From: Echinarachnius parma
Lineage: Eukaryota; Echinodermata; Echinoidea; Clypeasteroida; Echinarachniidae
Direction: 5' to 3'
Length of the DNA stretch: 64,000 nucleotides
Assembly: GCA_037951105.1 (NCBI GenBank)
Contig: JBAMJV010007169.1
Location: 1-64,000 of the forward strand
The notes under the pieces were generated by a model. It did not search any database. It was not told the origin of the DNA and saw nothing but the letters and a program-made list of their open reading frames with translations. This document shows, one piece after another, positions 35,430 through 46,422 of this stretch. The position numbers were made by a program, and so were the translations under genes. Positions within the stretch are counted from its first letter, which is position 1. Each line of letters starts with the position of its first letter.

Positions 35430-35850
35430 GTCAGTTTCATTTTGAGTGGAGACAATTTGTCCCACTTAATATTGATATTTTTAAGTTGTATTGATCCGTT
35501 TATCTCCCTGTAATTTTGATAACGGTTGTATTTGCACTAGTCTGAATGATATGGATCTCTGTCATAATTGTTGTCCCAGTTATGTTTGTGTAAGATGCAT
35601 TGATCTGTTTCTCCGTCCGTAGTTCTGAAAACAGTTGTATACATTTTGCATTTATTAGTCTGCATCATATGGAACTTAAATAATTTCATGATGGGTAGAA
35701 GCTCATTTAATTGTCCCACTTAATATATTTCTAAGATGCATTGATCTGTTTTTGATTCTGTTATTCTAAAACAAATATACATCTACACAATATAGTGTAG
35801 ATCTCTGTCGTAATTTTATTTTGAGTGAGACAGTTTTTCCAAATGAAAAT
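35430..35850 (+). repeat. Diverged tandem repeat, about 110-150 bp unit, three copies
   Basis: The block GCATTGATCTGTTT (35598, 35733, and as GTATTGATCCGTTT at 35488) recurs with a GTTCTGAAAACAGTTGTAT-like block and a 'catatgga'/'gatatgga' block after it. Non-coding. Confidence 0.6.
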
Positions 35851-35889
35851 ATGTTTGTAAATAACAGACTGTTCAATGTTTTTTCTTTG

Positions 35890-36000
35890 ATTGGGGCCAT
35901 CAGATTCTTGGTTTTGGGCTACCAAAATATGATTTAAAAAAATATTTTACTTGCCCAATTGGACCGCATGGATAACAAGTTAATTTCTAGTATTGTTAAG
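35890..36000 (+). repeat. TTGCCC-type repeat, partial
   Basis: Carries GGCCATCAGATTCTTGGTTT, TACTTGCCCAATTGGACC and TTAATTTCTAGTATTG, the middle and end of the 46177-46422 type. Confidence 0.5.
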
Positions 36001-36127
36001 TTTATTTAATGCATATATATTGCGTAGTAGGTAATTTCAGTATTATAAACAGAATAATCTAAATGAAAATGAGCAAAGAAAATTGGGCTTTTCCAGGAAT
36101 CAAACCCGAGACCTCTGGATTTCTAGA

Positions 36128-36943
36128 CCGCTTATACCATTTTCAAGCTTACATTACCGATGAAAATACCGATGAAAAAGACCGATGGAATTTCTTATGT
36201 AAACAACGGGGAACTCGCAACTTCCCCTCTGTCGCGTTCATAATGCAGGGGAATTTAATCGCCTTTTGCATTCACCGGCCGGAAGTGAAGAATTGTTGTT
36301 TAAAAAAGCCACTAGCCTATACTTTAAATAAATTTGTTAGTGATCCGTTTGAAATATTGTTCTGTTCATCATTTGGTTTTTATAAATATATGCTTTATAA
36401 TAAATATATTATTATAACGATGTTCATGAATTGAAATTTTTTTAACCTTTATATTCATGCAACATACAAGTAAAACGGGGCCCCTTGGTAGATCAGTTGT
36501 TTAACTGAAAGGGCAACCCTGTTGAAATCAAACGTTAATAAATAATAAATAAATAAATAAAACGAATCAATGTATACGTAAACAAAACGTCAACAAAAAA
36601 CACGTGCACGATACTCGAGGTTCACTTTACACGAGCTAGCTATGGCGCAGCATAATATTATCGCATGCCGTGTTCCGAAAAAAGCGCGCGTTACACTGCT
36701 TTAGCCGGAACAAGAACGACCTTTGACCATTTTCATCGGTATTTTTCACCCGAACCATTTCAAGCTGACCGTTTCATCAGAGTGACACCGATAGAAAGAG
36801 AATTTCTCCTACTCTAAAGTAGGAGAATTTCATCGCCTATTCTATCGGCTTTTTCACCTCTGTAGCATTCATGCTGGCCGTTTCATCGGATGCGTCCGGA
36901 CGCATCCGATGAAAAAACCCTCAGCTTGAAAGCAACATAAGAC
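36128..36943 (-). mobile_element. Palindrome-centred element, inverted copy, split by an insertion
   Basis: The reverse complement aligns with 49510-50022. Shared blocks include GGAAGTGAAGAATTGTTG, CGTGTTCCGAAAAAA, the CTCCTAC-x-CTAAAGTAGGAGA inverted pair, GTGACACCGATAGAAAG, and a perfect palindrome CATCGGATGCGTCC/GGACGCATCCGATG (36887-36914). About 320 bp (36300-36620), absent from the other copy, interrupts it. Interior motifs CCGATAGAA, CATCGG and TTCATGCTGG repeat in both orientations. Non-coding. Confidence 0.75.
36300..36620 (+). mobile_element. Insertion with LINE/SINE-like tail and AATA microsatellite
   Basis: Interrupts the palindrome-centred element relative to 49510-50022. It contains GGGCAACCCTGTTGAAATC followed by (AATA)n at about 36536-36561, reminiscent of a LINE/SINE tail. 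The left part is AT-rich and unrecognised. Exact edges and target duplication are unclear. Confidence 0.5.
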
Positions 36944-36949
36944 TGTACT

Positions 36950-38375
36950 CTACCATGCTCTCAGAGCTGCCAACTAGTACGGATTTTCCGTAATTGGTAC
37001 GGAAATTGACAACAATTACGGGAGTACGGAATGGCGCTGAAATGTTACGGATTTTGGGAAATCCGATAATGCACTACCGTCTATGCATTTCTATTTGTGC
37101 TCCGTGCGATCGCGATGGCACACACGCACTAATGTACTTATCACACACACACAGTCTCTCTTCTCCTCTCCCTTCTCACACTAGTCTCTCCTCGTCTCTC
37201 CCGTCTCAAATCATTTCAAGAAAACAACGTGGCGCACACGCCATGCCAATAGATGTACTTACACATAGTACACACCCGCATGTAATGTGTTGTGCATATT
37301 GCAATGCATAAATATTAGGCATATCTATACTACACAGGCAGCTAGTAAAAACACGTGCGAATCGGCAGATAGCTGTCATGAAAAGATCTAAAATCATATT
37401 TATGCAAGAGAAATGGACATAAAAGTTTGCAGAATCAGGAAGATAAGGTATCTGTTATTGTTTGTAATAGTTTATTTTGTTTGAATTCATGATTTATGTT
37501 ACATTTATCGCCAATAAATTGGACAGATGTCGGCATTTTCAAGCCCTCCCTGCAGGCATACCCAGTCAGCATAGTTTACTATGCCTGGAGTTGTAGGGGA
37601 AATGCAGGGTGTGTACTGATGCCTAGTGATGGTGATGTAGTCGCACAACTATGATTTTGAAATCAGTATTTTTGTGGTTTAAACTTAGTTTTTAGTGGTG
37701 TAAATTATTTTTGATCGCTAACTTGGACAACCTAACCCGAACCCTTATCCTAGCACTACATTTAGGGGCTCCCTATATTATTTTTTATTGTTGTTTATCA
37801 TGTTTATCCTGTGAATTTTTTTATTTGTCTTGTTTTATTTATCAGCGTAGCCGTAGGCTACAAAGGATAAGCTTGGGGCGTATCAGAAATAAATCAACTT
37901 CTTAAACTTTTCTGGTTATTTTATTGTTGTAGACTGTTATTTGATTTTCTATTTAGGGCAACTCATCATTCCCTCTCTCCCTTTACCCCCTTCCTTTTCT
38001 GAAAATGATGTTGATACCTTGATATATTTTTACTTTCTTTTAATTTACTAATTTATTGTTCCACCGACTGTTTTTTTTTTTTTTTACCCATTTTAAACTT
38101 GGGTTGAATTTGAGGGGAAATGATCCTTAAAATAGGCTCAGATTGCACCAGAGAGCATCTGGGACCCCAGAGCTTCCAAATGTTGGCAGCTATGCATGGC
38201 ATGCAGTATGTGACGAAGCTAATTGCATCATGCGCGCACCGCGTCCGCGCAGTGTTGTAGTGCTGGTTTTTGAGGTTCATAGAGCCGCGTAGGAAATTAC
38301 TGATTTCTTCCCCAAATTACTGATTTTGAGCCTTGAGAGTACTGAATTCATGTTCTAGAGGTTGGCAGCTCTGTG
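36950..38375. mobile_element. Possible 1.4 kb element with GAGCTGCCAAC inverted ends
   Basis: TCAGAGCTGCCAACTAGTAC near 36960 is mirrored by GGTTGGCAGCTCTGTGCTCT near 38355, with TACGGATTTTCCGT-type and TTACTGATTT-type blocks inside each end. The interior has CA and CT runs (37141-37205), a LINE-tail-like stretch (37790-37900) and a poly-T run (38069-38086). An inner half-copy of the end occurs at 38160-38200. No long frame. Could instead be separate repeats. Confidence 0.35.
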
Positions 38376-38489
38376 CTCTACCAAGAGAAAGCTCTTGTGA
38401 TGACTGTCTGTCTCCAAAACACTTTTCATGATCATTAGAAGGCAGGGATGAGTTACTTTGTGATCCAATACCTGTAACTGTACACTGTA

Positions 38490-38834
38490 TCATCTCATAT
38501 TTTATGTTGCCATTGATGTTAGGAATGTACTGAGAGATGTACTGAGAATCTGAGAACTGGGAAAATGGGTAATTCATTTAGGAACATTTCATCTCTGAGC
38601 TTTTAAAAGGGACCACCACGCAAAGAACAACACAGACTTATCTGTTTTGGTACCGTTTTGTGATATCAAATAGATACCCAACATTTTGCAAAGGGTTGTG
38701 TAATTCATATTTTATGTTGCCATCAATGTTTAGAATGTACTGAGAGATTCATGTGTCTGTCCGAGAGAGTCGAGAATCTGAGAACTGGGATAATGGGTAA
38801 TTCATTTAGGAACATTTCATCTCTGAGCTTTTAA
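38490..38834 (+). repeat. Direct duplication flanking a truncated family C MITE
   Basis: About 115 bp, including GAATCTGAGAACTGGGA and GGGTAATTCATTTAGGAACA, occurs at 38500-38606 and 38706-38834. Between them, 38607-38709 matches the first 100 bases of family C (GGGACCACCACGCAAAG to TTGTGTAATTCAT). The right end of that MITE is absent. Confidence 0.7.
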
Positions 38835-38929
38835 GCTCTCCCTGTCTCCATTCTTCCTATATACATCTAATCTAATGCATTAGTGGCATAGCCTGGGTCA
38901 TGTGGGGGGCGACATAAGGGAAATTGGGA

Positions 38930-38943
38930 AGGGGGGGGGGGGG
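38930..38943. repeat. Poly-G run
   Basis: About 14 G, followed by GAGGGGTGGAG. Confidence 0.85.
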
Positions 38944-39548
38944 AGGGGTGGAGACTGGGCAGAAATTGAAGGTGTCATATATATTATATTTCTTTGAATT
39001 CTGTCTATTTTTTAAGCCCTTTTTAAATGGCAACAAAGCCCAGAATATACACAAAAAAACCTCAAGGTAGTATATCCCCCAAATATTGTATACATGTTCC
39101 CAGATTCAAAATAAACACATGCCCAATGGCTTGGGCAGTTGGGGTCACCAAAAATGGGATATGGGCCACCAACATCTAGTAAATAAGCATAAATAGCAGA
39201 CTTGTGATGTTTTCCATTGTTGGGGACCAACAGATTCAGGTTTTTTATATACCTGCCTGACTTAGCATCAAGCCTCTGGGAAAAGGTTGATATCAAGCAT
39301 TGGCTAGGGGTAGGGGGATCAGTAACATGTCCATATATGGGGAGTATGATATTGATAGACCCCATACCCCCTATTATCCATGCCCCTGCCCCCATTTAGA
39401 AGCTACTGTAATGTAATGAAAGTGCGATTAGCCTAGATCATGCCCCTCCGATCAGACGATCAGATAGAGTGCAGTAATTAATACAAACATGTTGAGTGAG
39501 CAAGGGATGAAGGGATCTTTCTCGTATGTTCGATTCCTGTCTCAGTTT

Positions 39549-39705
39549 AAAGGTAGTTAGGATTTGTAAATCAGATGCGTGGTGCCATCTTGAATATGCC
39601 CTGCGCACGGTGCGCAAAACGCACTGGCTCAGTGTAATGCAGTGCGCGCAAACTGGCCTAGTTCAAAATGGCGACCCGCGGTGTAGCATCCCCACGCATG
39701 ACAAT
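39549..39705 (+). repeat. Dispersed repeat family G, copy
   Basis: Contains GGTGCCATCTTG, CGCACGGTGCGCAAAACGCA, ATGCAGTGCGCGCAAACTGG and ends near GTAGCATCCCCACGCATGA. Its ends are loosely inverted (AGGATT...ATGCGTGG), so it may be a MITE. Other copies are at 63325-63475 and 25600-25740. Confidence 0.65.
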
Positions 39706-39711
39706 CCTTAA

Positions 39712-39989
39712 AGGGGACCACCAGGCAAAGTACAACACAATTATATGTTTTGGTACCGTTGTGTGATATCAAATAGATACCCAACATTTTGCAAAGGGTT
39801 GTGTAATTCATAAACAATGCAATTAATTACCACCACTTACGGAACCATTATTATTTCATGGTTCCGTACGCACCATACATTTGCGAGTGCACCAATTCTA
39901 TTCACGCTTACGTTTGGAGACAATAGAATCCCGGACAATTCGTTCTCTCTTTTTTCCAAAAAGAATATTATTTTTGGTTGGTGGTGCCC
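39712..39989 (+). mobile_element. TTAA-flanked MITE, family C, copy 3
   Basis: TTAA at 39708-39711 and 39990-39993. Starts AGGGGACCACCAGGCAAAG, ends GGTTGGTGGTGCC. An inner inverted pair ACGGAACCATTA / CATGGTTCCGTA is shared with 26555-26973. Confidence 0.85.
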
Positions 39990-40999
39990 TTAAATAGAAA
40001 CATGTCGAGTGAGCAAGGGATGAAGGGATCTTTCTCCTATGTTTGATTCTTGTCTGAGTCAAAGATCGTCATGCTTGGGCTATACCGCAATCCAATGTGA
40101 AGCCAAGCGAAAATGGCAGTGTTTTTTTTTATTTCACTTTAAATTCTAGACTTTGAAGTTTGAATGTGCTGAATAGATGTGACGTTGATATAACACACAT
40201 TCTCCATACATGTAGAGTCAGTCTTGACTATTTATATTCATGGCTAAAGAGGGACAAAATAACGATGTTCATCGTATTTGTTAGCCATCTACCATTACTG
40301 CCATGCACATTTCACATGTTCACTTCTAGAACGCTGAACATATTGTAGTACAACTTTTTTTGTTGTAACTGCCTTCTAGTACCAATGATTGGTGCGCATG
40401 GGAGCTGTAGAATTACCCTTGATGTACAGTTGTACCTGGAAAGCCCCATTAGGGTCAAGTTCGTCAGATGGGGAGTCCATCGAAGCAATTGAGTCAAATC
40501 TGGCTTTGCAGTCTCGAGGATTCACTCAGGGAAATCCTGCACATTTCTTTGATGTACAATAAGTGTTAAACTTCAACTGGTGCCTTCATTTCAAACTCTC
40601 ATAATGGTGTCCATACAGTACATCGTAAGATCAGCTTTTTCTGTGACAAGTAAAAAGCAGACCCCTTTGTTATAGATTTACATGTAGAGTCATGGTTGGC
40701 GAAGTAGGTGGAATGATAGACCAATTTGTAATTTTGTATGCCTCCGTCAACGAAGTGGCTGGAGGCATTATATTTTCAGGCTGTCTTCTTTTTCTTTTAA
40801 AGTTCGTCTCTTTTCACACCACTAGGAATTATTTAGTTGCCCGAATGGGTGAGCAAACTAGACAATTTGTCTTTATTTTGGCACAACTATTCTATGGAAG
40901 GCTAGGTAATGTAGTTGTCATGTCTAAATATTGATTCCAAGCAAGCATGGCTGTGGCTGATGCATTTATTTGTATAATAAGGGGAACAAAACTAAAATA

Positions 41000-41770
41000 G
41001 CATATTGGGGGGCTGCTTCTTCACCATTTGGTGTCATTTCAATTATAGGGAATCAATATCAATACCTCTGTCTGAAAGACGGCATTTTCTTTGGAATTAT
41101 TCCTGAAAATGGCACATGCTTGAACATTGATCTTCAACTCGAGGTCTACTTTTTGATGATCGATGCAGTGATAATGCAGTAGTGTTCTGAAAGAAGGGTT
41201 TGCTTTGTCGCTCCACGCCAAAATCATTGACATTTGGCAAGAGTAGGGTTCCTTTTCTTCAGCATTTGGTGTCGTTTCAATTACAGAGAATCAATTTCAA
41301 GGCCTCTAGCATTTTACTCTGAAACTGAATATTCTTGGAGAGAAATATTCCTGAAAATGGCACATGGCTGAAAATTGGTCTTGAACTTCCAGTTCTAGTT
41401 TTCGGCGATGCAGTGATAATGCTGCACTTCTTGATGGGGGTATTGGGTTCGCTTGATTGCTTCCCGCCAAAATCATTGACATAAATAAAGAAGGGTTCCT
41501 ATTTTAAACCATTTGGTGTCACTTTTCAATTATTGAGAATCACTTTCAAGGCCTCCATCATATACTCTAGAAATATTCCTAAAAATGGCACATGGCTGAA
41601 CATTGATCTTGAACTTCAAGTCCTAATATTAAATGCAGTGGTGTGTCTGGAAGGCGAGTATTGGGTTCGCCTGGTCGCTTTTTACGTCAAAATCATTGAC
41701 ATTTGATAAGAGAAGGGGTCCGTTTTGTAGAGCATTTGGTGTCATTTCAATTATGAGAATCGGAATCAAT
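41000..41770 (+). repeat. Tandem array, unit about 240 bp, 3.3 copies
   Basis: CATTTGGTGTCATTTCAATT and variants recur near 41026, 41264, 41511 and 41731. Each is followed by an 'agaatcaat...ggcctc' block, then AAATGGCACATGGCTGAACA, then GCCAAAATCATTGACAT. Copies are 75-85% alike by eye. The frames within do not stay open from unit to unit, so it is not a coding repeat. Confidence 0.85.
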
Positions 41771-42065
41771 GTCATAGCCCACGGCACTTATTTAGAAACT
41801 GGAGATGTTGTGAAAAGGGGAAAAAGGGGTATAAAAGGAGGGGGAGATAGAGAGAGAGATAGGGAGGGATTGAGGTGTTGGACCTGAGGTAGATTTAATT
41901 TGTTCTCATACTTTTGAATCTGCGGCACTGAATTGGAAACTGGGTATGTTGTGAAAATGGGGGATAAGAGAAGAAAAGTATAAGAGGAGGGGAAGGTAGA
42001 GAGAGATAGAGAGGAATGGAGGTGTTGGACCTGAGGTAGATTTAATTTGATCTCATAATTTGGAT
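41770..42065 (+). repeat. Second tandem pair, unit about 145 bp, purine-rich
   Basis: The blocks CGGCACT, GAAACTGG, GTTGTGAAAA, a GA-rich run and then GGTGTTGGACCTGAGGTAGA occur twice in order (first unit ending near 41910, second near 42050). Confidence 0.8.
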
Positions 42066-42299
42066 TGGGTTGTCCTTGAATGGTGTGATACCTGATTCGG
42101 TCTATGTTAAATTGACCTGAATTTAATATGAGATTCTGATTTTGTCACTTCTTCATACAAGCAAGTCCAAGCTCCTCGATACAAGTATTGACGTGAAATT
42201 GAACCTCTGACATTCTCTTACCGTGTATAGTTTATGCTTGACTTACAAGTATGCATTATTTCACACCAAATTATTTCACACCAATAAACTAGTGTGTGT

Positions 42300-42530
42300 G
42301 TGTATTTTTTTTTTTTTTTTTTTTTTTTTAATGTTTAATTGATGTTATTGTTTTCTTTGTAATTGATTAATTTTGCATTATCTTTTAAGTTGTATTTTAT
42401 CATGTTTATTGTAAGGGGCGCTTTTTATACAAGCTTATAGCTTTCTAAAGTGATCCCCAGTACACATTTTACACTGTATTATATCTTGTATTTTAAATTG
42501 TGAATAAACTGAATTGAATTGAATGCATAC
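42300..42530 (+). mobile_element. Poly-T run and LINE 3'-end-like segment
   Basis: About 23 T (42307-42329) are followed by AT-rich sequence, a GGGGCGCTTTTTATACAAGC block with partial self-complementarity (AAGCTTATAGCTTTCTAAAG), and a terminal (TGAAT)n-like end, GAATTGAATTGAATG. This resembles L2/CR1-type 3' ends. Confidence 0.4.
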
Positions 42531-43329
42531 GGCCTATACTTGGGTAATTATGTAATCCATGTATTTATTTGTTGACATGATAAGTTGTTATCTTATTTTG
42601 TCACTCAAGTTCTGCAGTTCAATAGGTGATATTCTTTCCTATCCATATCAGATACGGTACAGTATAAGTATATTCCTTTTTTTCCCAGAGAACATCTTTC
42701 ATCACTTTGTCTGTTGTTCACATAGAACAGTTTACTGTTACAGATATCATATCAGGTACATATGCCAACATATCAAATATTGTGGCACTTACAGTGCAGT
42801 GGAAATTCCTCAATACCAACTTTAACATCTACACCGGATAAGATTAAGATTTTTGGCATGTCAAGCAGGCCTATATCAGAATATTCATTTCTTGTTTTGA
42901 CTGAGAACATTATTTTATTACTTTGTCTGAACATTGGTAAAACTTGCTGGACTTGCTTGTACGTTACCCTAGTGAAAACAAAAATAACATAGGGGAATTA
43001 GGGCGATTGAGCCCCTGAAATGCCCAAAAGAGCCCTCAAATATCATGATAATACTCCCGTAAATTTGCAATTTTAGAGTGCTATTTTCATGCAGGCGAGC
43101 TAGAAAAGTTGCAAAAAAAAAATTTCAATTTTTCCGTGCCCATATAATGTCCATCATCAAGTATATAAATGCCTACACACATGCCAGGGACATGGCAGTG
43201 CCGCACTTTGTTTATATGCATTAGAAATTCCTCAAGACTTTAACATCTAAAGCTGATAAGACTAGCATTCCATTCATTCATACATGTGAATTAGCCTTAG
43301 TCCCAGGCCTTTCAACATTACAATATGTA

Positions 43330-43470
43330 AGGCAGGGCTTGACTCTAGCACTTACCCAATTGCCATGGGTAAGTCAAAATTGATGTCGGGCAAGTAAAAT
43401 TTCATGAATGGTCTAGTTTAGTTATCCCATTGGGTGGCTAACATTTCTGTCCAACTCCAAGAAATACATG
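43330..43470 (-). repeat. TTGCCC-type repeat, inverted copy
   Basis: Read inverted: TAGACCATTCATGAAATTTT, ACTTGCCCGACATCAATTTT, CCATGGCAATTGGGTAAGTG and AGTCAAGCCCTG. Matches the right half of 29592-29853. A poly-G run (43597-43609) and a second CAAGTAAATTTTC trace follow. Confidence 0.65.
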
Positions 43471-44619
43471 TTTTTCCACTTGCGTAAATCTCAACTAGAT
43501 AAACAAACGAGGAATATGCCAAGCAGATTGCTGTACCTACCACAATCGCAATTGTTTTTTTTCTTCTTCTTTTTTAACAAATGTTTGGGGGCTTGGGGGG
43601 GGGGGGGGGCAAGTAAATTTTCAATTCAGACAATTAAAATGTAAAATGTTATATTTTGTTAAAATGTAAAGCAGAGTTTGAAAGGAGCACTGACCATCTG
43701 GCCCAGGACCTACTGTTCTAGATTGAGAGCCTTCAAACCAAAACATACGGCAAATTGTATTTGTCTGACTATACTAAATATAAACAACCCAAATACTACA
43801 ACATGTTTGCTCCTTTTCCTTGTTTGGGGCCATCTTTTTCAGCTTTTTATTGCCAAGTATTAATTAAGCCATTTTCAAGGGAATGGATCTTTGATACGAC
43901 TTTTCTTCAAGTGCTGCTGTGTATAATTTCCCTGTCATTTTCCATTTTGTAATTTAATCTCTTTATAATTATTTTTCTTTTGTTATCTGAGATTCAATAT
44001 GCTGCGTTACAATGGGAACCGATCATTAGATCCTTGTATTATTACTTTTCTGTGTTGTCGACATGGAAACCAGCTTTTAATTACAAACTTTTTTCACTGT
44101 CGCATTATATCAAAGAGCGCTTTTGAAACGAGAGTAGAAAACATCAAACATTAAACGTGATGCTTAAGTGACTGCTAGTGTCTTTTGGGGCTTTTCTGGT
44201 GCAAATTCTCCCTGAGCCCCCATGTATTTTTGATGGATCTTTAAACCTGTAGCATTGCATTGTATCTTGTTATGAACAAAATCCTGGATATTGGAAAGTC
44301 ATACCACCACTTAAGTGGGATAATTGAACAAATTAATGCAGGTAGTGGCATGAAAATGTAAACAGAAATATGAGGCTAGTTTTATTTGGATTTAAACATT
44401 GTATATTGAAAGACAAAATGGACCTGATATAACTTTCCCCAAATAATTCATTTTCATTGAATGGAAATATCACTAATATCTTAAGGTTCATTGACTTCGG
44501 TACACGAAAGCATCCATGGATGCATTTTTCCCTTTTTTACATTAATTCTTTTCATTTATCTTCCATATAGCTTTACAAACAATTTTTTTTTCATTTTACG
44601 TTATTTTCATTTATCTTTA

Positions 44620-45200
44620 ACCACATAGGTTTATAGATAAATTTCCTTTATTATACTTTTTTCCCATTCATTTAGAATCCGAAGATCTACAACGGAGGGA
44701 TATATTGCCTTTCGTGTTTGTTCTTTCTTTGTTCTTATCTTCCACATGGGTTTACAAATACATTTCCTTTATTTATAATACATTTTTCTATTTCGAATCT
44801 GAAGATCTCTAAGTATAGATATATATTGCCTTTCGTGTTTGCTCTTTCTTCGTCGTCTATAAAACCAAACTGTACGTAGTTGTACAAATAAAGCCGAGAG
44901 GGATTTGATTAACTGGGGGCCATTATGCAATTTACACAAATCTATGCATGTATGTTTACATATCCTGAGCGGGTTAGTGCTCTAAATCTAATCAATTATT
45001 GTCCCATTTTGTCTGCTAGTCTCCTTCTAGCTAGAGCTAGCTAAACTCGCCTTATTTCAAGATCTAGTACTTGAGTAATGTGATTTAACGTAACACATTT
45101 TTCGCAAAAGAACAACTATTTTTGTAAGGCCTTATTTCCAGATCTAGAATAATGTGATTTAGTTTTACAAATTTTTGCAAAAGAGAACAAATATTGATTA
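44620..45200 (+). repeat. Two local direct duplications
   Basis: First, a unit of about 120 bp is repeated at 44625-44737 and 44745-44850 (shared TTACAAATACATTTCCTTTA-like, GAAGATCT and ATATTGCCTTTCGTGTTTG blocks). Second, a unit of about 77 bp is repeated at 45050 and 45127 (shared CTTATTTCAAGATCTAG-like, AATGTGATTTA and TTGCAAAAGA blocks). Confidence 0.7.
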
Positions 45201-45639
45201 TTGTTGTAGGTTGCTGTTTCTCTTATACTACAATTATGTAGCCAGTAATGAATGATTATTACAAAAATGATGTATTTAGGCTCCAAAATGTTCAGTTCAT
45301 ACAGACATTAGACTCGTTTTAAAGTAGAACCCACATCTTGTGAATTCTATCTTCAAATCTAACTTAGATTTGATGCACAATTGCATCTGTATAAATGACT
45401 AAAGAAAAGTGTGTATCTAGCAGCATACTTTGTAGATTTTCATTTTGAATTCTTCCAACCCTAAAAAATCTTGATAGTTCTTAAAATCCTGGAACTAAAA
45501 TGTAAAAATGTATGATTTGACTTGCTCAATTGGGTAAGTAGAGGAATAAAGTATGTGTGGAGGCTTGTATGATATTAAGAATGTGATATAAAATTAATTA
45601 ATTTTTTTAAATATTTTTTTTAAAATTTTTTATTTATGA

Positions 45640-45770
45640 TTATGCTTTATATTATATAGCATTGTGTAGTATAATGGTATTTATAGGAGCTCATGAAGCG
45701 CAGTTGAATATATATACATAGTTTCTGCGCTATATAAATGATTTATTATTTATTATTATTATTATTACTT
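45640..45770 (+). mobile_element. L2/CR1-like LINE 3' tail with ATT microsatellite
   Basis: TTCTGCGCTATATAAATGAT followed by TTATT/ATT units (45736-45770). A 'gcgctatataaatg' stem plus short tandem tail is a familiar 3' end of L2-type LINEs and their SINEs. Confidence 0.6.
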
Positions 45771-46176
45771 GATTGCTTTCTGCCATCTGTGGAGATCCTT
45801 CCTTGCCTTGATTCATCCATTCAAACGGGAATACCTGAACACCCCCCTGTAATTGCGATATGGCTCTGACATTTTCATAAACCTTTCACCGTCGAGCTAA
45901 GCGGTGCGTATCACCCATATCACCCTAGCTCTCTGATGGGGAGAATTTAATAAGAGCTGCCTGTTATATCCATGTCACTTTGATTAGCCGAACAGGAAAC
46001 CCAGTCGTTTTCTGTTTGGTGGCTGGCGAGGGAGAGACACCATAGTGGCACTGGTGAGAGCAACCGTGACGCACCATTTCTTGCTGCAATAATGGCCTTG
46101 CGAGTCGTAATGAATATGCTTCAATCATCGCTTTTTTCTGGAATATGAGCAATTTTCTTCTTTTTTTAAGAAGAAG

Positions 46177-46422
46177 GAGCAATGCTCAAAATTAGCACAG
46201 GTCCCGATGACCTGGGGCTTCGAAAGATTATTCTCGGGCCACCAAATTTCATTGATGCTAAATTTTACTGGACCAAATTAGCAACCAAATGTAACAGAAT
46301 GTGTAATGCTTTTCTTTGTTTGGTGCCACTAGATTTAGGTTTTGGGCTACTAGGAATTAAAATGTCCTTTTCTAACTTGCCTAACTGGGCCACAAGGCTT
46401 ACAATTTAATTTCTAGCATTTA
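46177..46422 (+). repeat. TTGCCC-type repeat, full-length variant
   Basis: Starts AATGCTCAAAATTAGCACAG, includes GGTGCCACTAGATTTAGGTT and GGGCTACTAGGAATTAAAAT, ends TTAATTTCTAGCATT. It aligns with 25070-25310 and, in part, 55420-55650. Confidence 0.6.

Larger units (their letters stand above)
39484..40066 (+). repeat. 65 bp direct repeats bracketing two adjoining repeats
   Basis: 'gagtgagcaagggatgaagg' and about 45 further bases occur at 39494 and 40008 with few differences. Between them lie family G (39549-39705) and family C (39712-39989), nothing else. The bracket probably arose by duplication or template switching during insertion. Confidence 0.7.

Noticed and set aside
36063..36434. 123-codon frame
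   Set aside because: It crosses from unique sequence into the palindrome-centred element and then the insertion, so it is not a gene.
41000..41770. Direct repeats considered as a CRISPR array
   Set aside because: Units of 240 bp with diverged whole-unit similarity and no spacer structure; animal genome context.
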